DNA of 8,641 nt from the NCBI GenBank assembly GCA_017420625.1, contig JAFOIR010000272.1, positions 1 through 8,641 of the forward strand. Direction: 5' to 3'. The notes under the pieces were generated by a model. The model saw nothing but the letters and a program-made list of their open reading frames with translations, had not been told where the DNA came from and searched no databases. Shown here in pieces: positions 1 through 6,275 of the stretch; positions within the stretch are counted from its first letter, which is position 1, and each line of letters opens with the position of its first letter. This DNA is from Bacillota bacterium. Lineage in GTDB: Bacteria > Bacillota_A > Clostridia > Lachnospirales > Bianqueaceae. The translations under genes were made by a program, and so were the position numbers.

Positions 1-2201
1 ATGCCGAAATTGACCGCTTTGGCACTGCTTCTTTGCTGTGGGGTGATCTCATCATACGGAATGTGCAGTACCTGAGAAGCAGTCAGCCGATGAATATCGT
101 CGCCGCGCACATAGGCATCGATCAGGTTCTCATCTTCAGACATATCCGCAAGAAGCCGAAGTTCAATCTGAGAGTAATCGGCGTCCATGAAGAAATAGTC
201 TTCTCCGGACGGAAGGAATGCCCGTCTGAGCTGTCGTCCCAGATCTTCCCTGATCGGAATATTCTGCAGATTCGGATCTGTACAGGAAAGACGGCCTGTC
301 GCCGTCACGGCCTGCTGAAAACGCGGATGAATCCGGCCATCTGCTGCTATAAAGGGCTTCAGACCTTCCACATAGGTGGATTCCAGTTTGGTAAGCTGCC
401 GGTACAGGAGGATCTGCCCCACAATGGGATGAGCTGCCTTGAGTGATTCCAGCACTTCCGCAGAAGTGGAATAGCCGGATTTTGTTTTCTTTCCTGTAGG
501 AAGCTCCAGCTTTTCAAACAGAACGCTGCCGAGCTGTTTGGTCGAATTGATATTGAAAGGCCCGTCTGCCATTTCATAGATACTCTTCTGCAGTTCTTCG
601 ATCTTCGAACGCAGAAAAGCTCCGATCTCTTCCAGCACACTGCTCTCACATCGGATTCCGTCTGTTTCCATGGATGCCAGTACTTCAGTCAGAGGAAGTT
701 CGATCTCTTCATAAACGTACATAAGATCCATCTTCTTAAGGTCTTCTGAGATCTTTTCGTACGCATCCAGCAGGACCTTTGCGTACTGACGGTGAAAACT
801 GCTGCGCTTTTTCTCGTCGATCTCCTCCCAGGTCTTCTTCCTAACACCCTGACCGAGCAGATCAGACTCCGTCGGAATAAACTGATCCAGATAGGTTACC
901 GATACTTCATCAACACTGTAGCTTCCCTTCGTCGCATTGAGCAGATAACAGGCCAGCATCAGATCACTAAGAGGCTTTTCGATCGCCCCGGTTTTCATTT
1001 CAAGAAGCCAGCGCTGGATCTGTTTCGCATCAAAGGTGATTTTCCGGATATCCGGATCATGAAGCACTTTCAGGATTTCCTCCAGACATTCACCGCTCAG
1101 TTCTTCCGTATAGATCTGCTGATCAAAAGAAGCAAAGGAAAGTCCCAGAACCCGACCGTCTGCGCTGTCTGCCGGGTAAACGGCAAGCTGTTTTTCCGTC
1201 TGTTGATTCAGAGAATGGAAAAACTGATGAACACGAAGTGCATCATCCGGTCCATCTGCCGATGCCTCCGGTCTGAGTGTCTGCGCTTCTTCCAGCCCGA
1301 TCTGTCCTTCCGGTTCTTCTTCCTCTACTGTCTGTGTACCGATCCGGCTGAGCAGACTCTTGAGTTCAAAGCCGCGCAATCCCTCTATAAAAGATCTGGT
1401 ATGGAAAACTTCCGGTGTCAGATCAGTGACTTCTCCCGGATCAGGACAGTCTGTCCGAATCGTAGCCAGAATCAGTGAAAGCCTGGCCTGTTCCTGATAC
1501 TCCATCAGGTTCTGTCCTGCTCGGGGCGGCTTGATCTCGGAAGCGTGCGCTATGGCATTTTCAAGGTTTTTGTAGGTGCTGACGATTTTGGATGCTGTCT
1601 TTTCACCAATCGAAGGCACACCGGGGATATTGTCCGATGTATCTCCCATCAGAGATTTCATAACGAGGTATCCTTCGGGTCCGACACCGTATTTTTCCGT
1701 GACCTCCTGAATATGATAGACTTCCGTTTCACTTCCGCCTTTTTTGGTTTTCGGAATAAGCAGAGTGATCCTCTCGTCCACAAGCTGCAGAAGGTCTCTG
1801 TCCCCGCTCAGAATCATGACTTCATCACCCTTTTCGCCATGCTGTTTGGAGATGGTGCCTAAGACGTCATCTGCCTCAAATCCCTCTTTCATGAGAAGTT
1901 TAAGACCTGCGTCTTTCAAAAGATCCTGCAGATACGGTATCTGTTCTTTTAGTTCATCGGGAAAACCTGCGCGGTTCCCCTTATATTCCGGATATAATTC
2001 ATGCCGGAAGGTCGGTGTTTTGAGGTCAAATGCAATGCCCAGCGCATCCGGTTTGACATCGTCGATCGTACGCAGCAGAATATTGAAGAATCCCAGCAGG
2101 GCATTCGTATGAAGCCCTTTGGAATTGGTCAGAAGAGGCAGGCCATAGAAAGCCCGATTGGCAATGGAATGACCGTCAACCAGCAGGATTTTCCGACTCA
2201 T
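1..2201 (-). CDS. polA: DNA polymerase I, 3'-truncated by the window edge
   Basis: DNA polymerase I fills gaps and removes RNA primers during lagging-strand replication and excision repair. The frame is open from the ATG at 2201 to the window edge (733 full codons). The family is usually about 850-930 residues, so roughly the last 150 lie outside. Residues 1-290 form the 5' nuclease: LLVDGH with D9, AFD with D59, EADD at 109-112, SGDRD at 132-136, MGDTSDNIPG at 185-194 and a helix-hairpin-helix around 195-205. Residues about 330-460 align with the 3'-5' exonuclease domain but lack its acidic residues: the DTE position reads YPA near 342-344. The polymerase part shows TGRLS, QNIPIR, motif A DYSQIELR at 675-682, and the O-helix R724...K728...NFG up to residue 733. 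The start follows AAGGAG (2212-2217) at 10 bases, inside the last codons of the transporter gene and 4 bases after its stop, so the two are probably co-transcribed. Confidence 0.97.
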   Translation of the reverse strand, partial: MSRKILLVDGHSIANRAFYGLPLLTNSKGLHTNALLGFFNILLRTIDDVKPDALGIAFDLKTPTFRHELYPEYKGNRAGFPDELKEQIPYLQDLLKDAGLKLLMKEGFEADDVLGTISKQHGEKGDEVMILSGDRDLLQLVDERITLLIPKTKKGGSETEVYHIQEVTEKYGVGPEGYLVMKSLMGDTSDNIPGVPSIGEKTASKIVSTYKNLENAIAHASEIKPPRAGQNLMEYQEQARLSLILATIRTDCPDPGEVTDLTPEVFHTRSFIEGLRGFELKSLLSRIGTQTVEEEEPEGQIGLEEAQTLRPEASADGPDDALRVHQFFHSLNQQTEKQLAVYPADSADGRVLGLSFASFDQQIYTEELSGECLEEILKVLHDPDIRKITFDAKQIQRWLLEMKTGAIEKPLSDLMLACYLLNATKGSYSVDEVSVTYLDQFIPTESDLLGQGVRKKTWEEIDEKKRSSFHRQYAKVLLDAYEKISEDLKKMDLMYVYEEIELPLTEVLASMETDGIRCESSVLEEIGAFLRSKIEELQKSIYEMADGPFNINSTKQLGSVLFEKLELPTGKKTKSGYSTSAEVLESLKAAHPIVGQILLYRQLTKLESTYVEGLKPFIAADGRIHPRFQQAVTATGRLSCTDPNLQNIPIREDLGRQLRRAFLPSGEDYFFMDADYSQIELRLLADMSEDENLIDAYVRGDDIHRLTASQVLHIPYDEITPQQRSSAKAVNFG

Positions 2202-2205
2202 ATTA

Positions 2206-3423
2206 TCAATTCTCCTTCTTTTTCAGTCTGGGAACGCATACAAACAACAAAATTGGAAAAACAATAGCAACAGCCAGCCCGATCCGAAGTGCCAGCTGAT
2301 CCGGCAGATAACCAAATCCGCCATCCGGGTAGATTTTCAGGACTCTGTCTGAGATGATGCCGGTCAGCCATGGGCCCAGAGAACATCCGATATCGCCTCC
2401 AAGCGCCAGCATGGCAAACAGTTTGGTGCCACCCTCAGGAATTGCCTTACTTGCAAGGACCAGTGTTCCTGGCCACATCATGGAAACAGAAAGACCGCAA
2501 AGGCCTACTCCGACCAACGAAAGGATCGGTGAATGGGAAAGAATCGTCAGAAGATAACTTCCGACGCATAATACAGAAAGCAGCATCAGTGCACGATCCA
2601 TGCGGATCTTTTCTCCGCGGATACCATAATACAGACGTCCCAGTCCCATCAGAAATGCGAAGAAGCACGGGCCGGCGATATCTCCGATCGTCTTGTTGAC
2701 GCCAAGACCTTTCTGGGCAAACATGGACGCCCACTGCCCCATCGCCAGTTCCGAGGCTCCTGAGGCAATCATCACTAAAAGAGCGACCCAGAAAAGAGGC
2801 ATTCGGGAAAGATGTACACCTCCGTTTTCATTTCCGCTCAGCATAGGCGGGAGAGGACAGACAGTGTACAGAATAAAGTTCGTGATCGGAATGATCATCC
2901 AGAATATCATGACCCATTGCCAGTGATCCTGGCCAAACAGCCGCAGCAGTATGGTACTGATCAGAACAGAACCAAGTACGCCCCAGCAATAGAATGAATG
3001 AAGAAAGGCCATGGATGATCCCTTATCCTGTGAAGGAATCGCATCATTGACCGGGGAAGACATGACTTCAATAATCCCGGCGGAAGAAGAATAAAACAGG
3101 CACGCAAGGATCAATCCTGCAAAGACATGTCCCTGGAAAAGTACCGGTGCCATGACAAGCATCAGATATCCAACAAGCGAGAAAACACCACAGCTTTGAA
3201 GGAGCAGCCGAAGATTCAGCTTATGAGAAATTCTGGCAAGAACAAAGTCAACTACGATCTGAACGACAAATGTCATCAAAACCAGAAATCCAAGTTCCGC
3301 ATAAGTGATCCCGAAGTGTTCCTGGAAAATGATGAACAAAACCGGAGGCACATTAGTCGTGATCGCCTGCATGACGGAACCGGAATACCCGGCCAGTCGG
3401 GTGATCTGATATCGTTTGTTCAT
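2206..3423 (-). CDS. MFS transporter, 12-TM (FucP/sugar-permease-like)
   Basis: This is a 405-residue integral membrane protein with about twelve hydrophobic segments separated by short charged loops. A longer loop sits near the middle (after ILYTVCPLPP, around SGNENGGVHLSR), as expected for two six-helix halves of the Major Facilitator Superfamily. Length and overall pattern resemble fucose/glucose permease-like MFS proteins (my recollection of the family, not a search); the substrate cannot be read from sequence. I start it at the ATG at 3423 (MNKRYQITRLAG). The frame is open further upstream, but that extension would run through the terminator and into the tRNA-Leu gene. The ribosome site is weak (GCAGG about 12 bases upstream). 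No convincing promoter is visible between the tRNA terminator and this start, so expression may depend on read-through or an atypical promoter. Its last codons carry the polA ribosome binding site. Confidence 0.88.
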   Translation of the reverse strand: MNKRYQITRLAGYSGSVMQAITTNVPPVLFIIFQEHFGITYAELGFLVLMTFVVQIVVDFVLARISHKLNLRLLLQSCGVFSLVGYLMLVMAPVLFQGHVFAGLILACLFYSSSAGIIEVMSSPVNDAIPSQDKGSSMAFLHSFYCWGVLGSVLISTILLRLFGQDHWQWVMIFWMIIPITNFILYTVCPLPPMLSGNENGGVHLSRMPLFWVALLVMIASGASELAMGQWASMFAQKGLGVNKTIGDIAGPCFFAFLMGLGRLYYGIRGEKIRMDRALMLLSVLCVGSYLLTILSHSPILSLVGVGLCGLSVSMMWPGTLVLASKAIPEGGTKLFAMLALGGDIGCSLGPWLTGIISDRVLKIYPDGGFGYLPDQLALRIGLAVAIVFPILLFVCVPRLKKKEN

Positions 3424-3482
3424 GGAATATGAATACCTGCTTTCTTCTGTATCTCGAATGAAGATAAGAATCTCTTGAAACG

Positions 3483-3519
3483 AAAAAACCGCAGACTGCA
3501 GACATGCCGCAGGCTGCGG
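3483..3519 (-). terminator. Intrinsic terminator of the tRNA-Leu gene
   Basis: On the minus strand an inverted repeat CCGCAG...CTGCGG (ends at 3514-3519 and 3489-3494, with extra partial pairing inside) is followed at once by six T residues (3483-3488). It begins 5 bases after the mature tRNA end, so it should end the tRNA transcript. It also lies upstream of the MFS transporter and would limit read-through into it. Confidence 0.85.
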
Positions 3520-3524
3520 GGTAA

Positions 3525-3608
3525 TGCCGGTGGTGGGACTCGAACCCACACGATGTCGCCATCAACGGATTTTGAGTCCGTCACGTCTGCCAATTCCATC
3601 ACACCGAC
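3525..3608 (-). tRNA. tRNA-Leu, anticodon CAA
   Basis: An 84-base class II tRNA on the minus strand. The acceptor stem GTCGGTG pairs with CACCGGC (one G-U at pair 2-71), with discriminator A73. The D-arm has the GATGGAATTGGCAGAC leucine signature. The anticodon stem ACGGA/TCCGT encloses CTCAAAA, giving anticodon CAA, which reads UUG. A variable arm TTGATGGCGACATC follows, then a T-arm GTGGGTTCGAGTCCCAC. CCA is not encoded: the base after A73 begins TTACC, so CCA must be added after transcription. Confidence 0.96.
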
Positions 3609-3623
3609 ATACTACAGCTATAT

Positions 3624-3653
3624 ATTTTAACACATCTGATAAGAAAGTGTCAA
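3624..3653 (-). promoter_or_regulatory. Sigma-A-type promoter of tRNA-Leu
   Basis: On the minus strand a perfect TTGACA -35 (3648-3653) is followed after 18 bases by TAAAAT (3624-3629). The expected start is near 3617, about 9 bases before the mature tRNA 5' end. The promoter is divergent from that of the S1-domain gene, and only about 32 bases separate the two -35 boxes. Confidence 0.8.
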
Positions 3654-3685
3654 CTGGTTTTCCGGTTTTTAACCATCTTTCCCCC

Positions 3686-3714
3686 TTGCTTCCAATGTCT
3701 GTTTGTGATATAAT
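3686..3714 (+). promoter_or_regulatory. Sigma-A-type promoter of the S1-domain gene (extended -10)
   Basis: TTGCTT (3686-3691), a 17-base spacer and a perfect TATAAT (3709-3714), preceded by TG at 3706-3707, which makes an extended -10. Transcription should start near 3721, leaving a leader of about 128 bases before the S1 gene. Confidence 0.82.
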
Positions 3715-3720
3715 AGTCAG

Positions 3721-3848
3721 GATATTTATGCCGGCAGCCGTATCATATCCATTCGCTCAGGATAGATGGCCGGAAGAACTGATAAAGAGCTCTTCCCGCT
3801 GTTCCTGCAGGGTTCGGATTCAGACGGATGCCAGATGGAGGTACTGCT
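3721..3848 (+). promoter_or_regulatory. Long structured 5' leader of the S1-domain gene
   Basis: The predicted leader contains nested pairing: CCGGC (3731-3735) with GCCGG (3769-3773), and inside it TATCC (3746-3750) with GGATA (3760-3764) around a 9-base loop. A second stem, GGAAGA (3772-3777) with TCTTCC (3791-3796), shares two bases with the first, so the two may be alternatives. The Shine-Dalgarno GGAGGT (3837-3842) lies 6 bases before the ATG and outside these stems. I recognise no known riboswitch or protein-binding leader. Confidence 0.4.
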
Positions 3849-4274
3849 ATGAGTGTAGAAGTCGGACAGGTTTTAAAAGGTAAAGTAACAGGTATTCAGT
3901 CCTTTGGCGCTTTTGTTGCACTGGAAGGTGAAGCTGGCACCCAGGGTCTGGTTCATATTTCCGAAGTATCCAACACCTATGTTAAAGATATTAACGAGTT
4001 CCTTACCGTTGGCCAGGAAGTTGAAGTCAAGGTCATCAAACTGGATGAAGCCAGCAAGAAGATCTCTCTTTCCATCCGTGCGCTGATGCCCAACCCGGAA
4101 GGAAACAAATCTTCCCGCCGCGAGAAAAAAGATGGTGAAGGTGCTCCCCGCCGCAGAAGAGACGGCAAAAAGGGTGCTTCCCGTCAGAATCCTGGTATGT
4201 CCTATAAATCAGATCCCGATCTTGACGGCGGTTATGCGCTGATGGCCGACAAGTTCAAAGATCTCGGTCTTTAA
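3849..4274 (+). CDS. S1-domain RNA-binding protein, YugI/GSP13-like
   Basis: A 141-residue protein with one S1 (OB-fold) RNA-binding domain at about residues 5-78: GQVLKGKVTGIQSFGAFVAL, then GLVHISEVS at 33-41, VKDINEFLTVGQEVEVKV at 45-62 and KKISLSIRA at 70-78. This closely resembles Bacillus YugI (general stress protein 13) and pneumococcal CvfD, small S1 proteins linked to ribosome binding and post-transcriptional control. Residues 87-112 form a very basic tail (RR, KK, RRRR, KK) likely to contact RNA, followed by a short acidic end. I chose the ATG at 3849 because GGAGGT lies 6 bases upstream. An in-frame ATG at 3828 has no such site and would place that ribosome site inside the coding region. 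The gene has its own promoter and terminator, so it is probably monocistronic. A direct role for this copy is inferred from family resemblance only. Confidence 0.92.
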   Translation: MSVEVGQVLKGKVTGIQSFGAFVALEGEAGTQGLVHISEVSNTYVKDINEFLTVGQEVEVKVIKLDEASKKISLSIRALMPNPEGNKSSRREKKDGEGAPRRRRDGKKGASRQNPGMSYKSDPDLDGGYALMADKFKDLGL

Positions 4275-4294
4275 TCGTTCTTCTTCAGGAAAAC

Positions 4295-4325
4295 AAAAAT
4301 CCTCCCCTTTGCGGGAGGACTTTTT
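4295..4325. terminator. Bidirectional intrinsic terminator
   Basis: TCCTCCC (4300-4306) pairs with GGGAGGA (4313-4319) around a 6-base loop. On the plus strand it is followed by C and five T (4321-4325), ending the S1-domain transcript. On the minus strand five T (complement of 4295-4299) follow the same stem, ending the HD hydrolase transcript. The hydrolase stop codon (4324-4326) overlaps the plus-strand U-tract, so the convergent genes share one compact element. Confidence 0.9.
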
Positions 4326-4956
4326 ATGCTTTTTTATTGTCTTCCGGGATCGGCTGAGCACGATCCGGTCCGAAAATTTTCTCGATCAGATCGGAATATT
4401 CCTTCCAGGCGTCCGTTCCCTTCAGACCAATATACTGGTCTCTCATGGAACGGTAATACCATCCGTGCTCTTTCTTCTCCTGGATATTGAAGCGATCGAA
4501 GACTTCATCTCCGATAATCTGATAATCTCTCCAGATTGACCGAAGATTGGACAGTTTATCTGCCAGCGAGATGATCTTGGCTTCTTTTCCGGCCCCGGCA
4601 ATCTTTTCGATCGCCTCTTCCTTTCTCAAGCGCCAGGTATCAGAAGCCGGTTTTTCGCGGCGTTTATTCTCGCTTTCATCGCTGACCAGATCGGCAACAT
4701 AAATCCCGAACATTCTGGCGATGTCATTGAGCTTGACATAGGTATCCTCTACTACATCGTGCAGCAGAGCTGCAACGATGACGCTTGGAACCACACTCAT
4801 GGTGGAAACGATCTCAGCCACTTCGATCGGATGCTGGATATAAGGCGTACTCCCATCCTTACGTTTCTGTCCTCGATGGGCACGAATAGCGAACCAGTAG
4901 GCTCTGTCCACTTCAGGGAAAGTCCGCCGAAGCTCGTCGATTTTCTTTTCCTGCAA
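4324..4956 (-). CDS. Small alarmone hydrolase, HD domain (Mesh1/SpoT-hydrolase-like)
   Basis: Predicted (p)ppGpp 3'-pyrophosphohydrolase of 210 residues with no synthetase, TGS or ACT domain, so it is a stand-alone hydrolase, not a full RelA/SpoT protein. Signatures, numbered from the chosen start, are AHRGQKRKDGSTPYIQHP (26-43), HDVVEDT (66-72), a WRLRKEEAIE segment (108-117) and SLADKLSNLR (130-139). These supply the metal and catalytic set H42, H66/D67, E70/D71 and D133, matching H35, H61/D62, E65/D66 and D122 of human MESH1. I start at TTG 4956 because AAGGAG (4963-4968) lies 6 bases upstream. The frame is open to a TTG at 5001, but that has no ribosome site. The gene lies downstream of icd in the same direction and has its own promoter. 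A 17-bp inverted repeat covers the ribosome site. Animal MESH1 also acts on NADPH, so that substrate is an open alternative. Confidence 0.88.
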   Translation of the reverse strand: MQEKKIDELRRTFPEVDRAYWFAIRAHRGQKRKDGSTPYIQHPIEVAEIVSTMSVVPSVIVAALLHDVVEDTYVKLNDIARMFGIYVADLVSDESENKRREKPASDTWRLRKEEAIEKIAGAGKEAKIISLADKLSNLRSIWRDYQIIGDEVFDRFNIQEKKEHGWYYRSMRDQYIGLKGTDAWKEYSDLIEKIFGPDRAQPIPEDNKKA

Positions 4957-4962
4957 TGTCGG

Positions 4963-4968
4963 CTCCTT
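4963..4968 (-). promoter_or_regulatory. Ribosome binding site of the HD hydrolase gene, inside an inverted repeat
   Basis: AAGGAG on the minus strand, 6 bases before the TTG at 4956. It decides the start in favour of 4956 over the TTG at 5001. Five of its six bases (4964-4968) belong to the 17-bp inverted repeat arm, so they would be paired in any transcript that also contains the distal arm. Confidence 0.8.
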
Positions 4969-5047
4969 CCTGACAAAGAACAATTTCTTTGAAATTACCA
5001 ATGTGTCAACTATGTCATGATTATAACATATTCTTTGTCAGGAAGGA
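4964..5047. repeat. Perfect 17-bp inverted repeat around a 50-base segment with the promoter -10
   Basis: TCCTTCCTGACAAAGAA at 4964-4980 is the exact reverse complement of TTCTTTGTCAGGAAGGA at 5031-5047. The bases just beyond both ends do not pair (4963/5048 and 4981/5030), so the arms are sharply bounded. The enclosed 4981-5030 holds the minus-strand TATAAT (5020-5025) and a smaller hairpin AATTTC-TTT-GAAATT (4982-4996). The inner arm contains most of the hydrolase ribosome site; the outer arm contains most of the weak -35. No U-tract follows in either direction, so it is not a normal terminator. Confidence 0.92.
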
Positions 5048-5048
5048 A
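5020..5048 (-). promoter_or_regulatory. Predicted promoter of the HD hydrolase gene
   Basis: On the minus strand a perfect TATAAT (5020-5025) preceded by TG one base upstream (extended -10). A weak -35, TTCCTT, lies at 5043-5048 with a 17-base spacer. The expected start is near 5013, leaving a leader of about 57 bases. A perfect TTGACA at 5004-5009 lies further downstream but has no acceptable -10 at the right distance. Confidence 0.62.
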
Positions 5049-5063
5049 CCTAAAATTTTCTGA

Positions 5064-6275
5064 TTATGATATTTTTTTCTCGATTTCCTGACGAATCTCA
5101 GAAAGGAATTCGTCAGTCAGCACTTCTCTTACCTGAACGGAAGGATCTGCTAAAAGTACCAGGTCTTTTGTCATGATGCCTTTGCCAAGGACATCAAGAC
5201 ATGCCTCCTCCAGAAGATCCGCAAAATGACAAAGCTCACCGATCCCATCCATTTCTCCGCGTTTTCTCAGTGCTCCGCTCCATGCAAAGATCGTAGCCAT
5301 CGGATTTGTGGAAGTCGGCTCACCTTTCAGATAGCGATAATAATGTCTCGTGACCGTCCCGTGGGATGCCTCATATTCATAAATTCCGTCCGGTGATACC
5401 AGAACAGAAGTCATCATAGCCAGAGATCCGAAGGCTGTCGCGACCATATCACTCATCACATCTCCGTCATAATTCTTACATGCCCAGATGAAGCCTCCTT
5501 TGGAACGCATGACTCTGGCCACTGCATCATCGATCAGTGTGTAGAAATAGGTGATGCCGGCTTTTTCAAAGCGTTCACGGTATTCTTCAAATACATCACC
5601 GACGATCTGCCGAAAAGCACCATCATATGTTTTGGAGATCGTATCCTTGGCTCCGAACCAGACATCCTGCCTGGTTGAAAGTGCATAGGTAAAGACAGCA
5701 TGCGCATAGGAGCGGATTGAAGACTCTTTATTGTGTACACCCTGGAAGATTCCCGGTTCATCCAGTTCAGCCACCGTTTTCCGGATTGTCTTACCGCTTT
5801 TCCCGGTAAAGACAAGTTCACAGATCCCGCCTTCATTGGTACGGATCTCTACGTTCTTGTAAACGTCACCATAAGCATGTCTGGCGATCGTGATCGGCTT
5901 TTCCCAGCTTCTGACTGCCGGTTTGATCGCGTCGATGACGATCGGTGTACGGAAAACGGTTCCATCCAGCATCGCACGGATCGTACCATTCGGGCTTTTC
6001 CACATCTGATGAAGATTGTATTCTTCTACCCGCTGCTGATTCGGCGTAATGGTTGCACATTTGACAGCCACGCCGTATTTCTTTGTAGCATTGGCGGCAT
6101 CCACCGTAACCTGATCTTCTGTCTTATCTCTGTTCTCAAGTCCGAGATCATAGTACTCTGTTTTCAGATCGACGAACGGAAGAATCAGCTCATCCTTGAT
6201 CTTTTTCCACAGAATACGGGTCATTTCGTCTCCGTCCATTTCCACCAGCGGTGTCGTCATTCTGATTTTATTCAT
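5064..6275 (-). CDS. icd: NADP-dependent isocitrate dehydrogenase, eukaryote-like subfamily II
   Basis: Oxidative decarboxylation of isocitrate to 2-oxoglutarate with reduction of NADP+. The 403-residue protein follows human IDH1 almost position for position at the N-terminus: EMDGDEMTRI at 12-21, SPNGTIR with S94, N96 and R100, then R109, and R132 in ARHAYGD. Metal-binding acids are D249, D272 and D276 in LIDDAVA and YDGDVMSD. HGTVTRHY with R310 and H311 is the NADP-specificity region. This is the homodimeric subfamily II, not the E. coli Icd type. I start at ATG 6275 because GAGGA lies 7 bases upstream; the in-frame ATG at 6296 has no ribosome site. The start overlaps the hydratase gene by 8 bases (ATGAATAA), implying translational coupling. 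No intrinsic terminator is visible after the stop, so read-through into the HD hydrolase gene is possible. Confidence 0.96.
   Translation of the reverse strand: MNKIRMTTPLVEMDGDEMTRILWKKIKDELILPFVDLKTEYYDLGLENRDKTEDQVTVDAANATKKYGVAVKCATITPNQQRVEEYNLHQMWKSPNGTIRAMLDGTVFRTPIVIDAIKPAVRSWEKPITIARHAYGDVYKNVEIRTNEGGICELVFTGKSGKTIRKTVAELDEPGIFQGVHNKESSIRSYAHAVFTYALSTRQDVWFGAKDTISKTYDGAFRQIVGDVFEEYRERFEKAGITYFYTLIDDAVARVMRSKGGFIWACKNYDGDVMSDMVATAFGSLAMMTSVLVSPDGIYEYEASHGTVTRHYYRYLKGEPTSTNPMATIFAWSGALRKRGEMDGIGELCHFADLLEEACLDVLGKGIMTKDLVLLADPSVQVREVLTDEFLSEIRQEIEKKIS

Noticed and set aside
792..1478. 228-codon open frame on the plus strand
   Set aside because: It is antisense to polA, its translation has no recognisable domain, and the opposite strand encodes a conserved protein throughout.
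3424..3549. Upstream extension of the MFS transporter reading frame to a start at 3549
   Set aside because: It would run through the tRNA terminator and into the tRNA-Leu gene, and those residues do not resemble a transporter N-terminus. The start at 3423 gives a normal MFS beginning.
3525..3608. tRNA-Leu as an integration site for a mobile element
   Set aside because: No integrase, no direct repeat of the tRNA 3' end and no change in gene character nearby.
3828..3848. ATG at 3828 as the start of the S1-domain protein
   Set aside because: The strong GGAGGT at 3837-3842 is correctly spaced for the ATG at 3849 and would lie inside the gene if 3828 were used.
4957..5001. TTG at 5001 as the start of the HD hydrolase
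   Set aside because: No ribosome site precedes it, while the TTG at 4956 has AAGGAG at 6 bases. The added residues are outside the conserved family region.
4964..5047. Reading the 17-bp inverted repeat as the icd terminator
   Set aside because: The loop is 50 bases, no T-tract follows on the minus strand, and the arm runs into the ribosome site of the next gene.
4964..5047. Reading the inverted repeat as ends of an insertion sequence or MITE
   Set aside because: There are no flanking target duplications, the interior is only 50 bases, and it contains functional promoter elements. No second copy is visible in the window.
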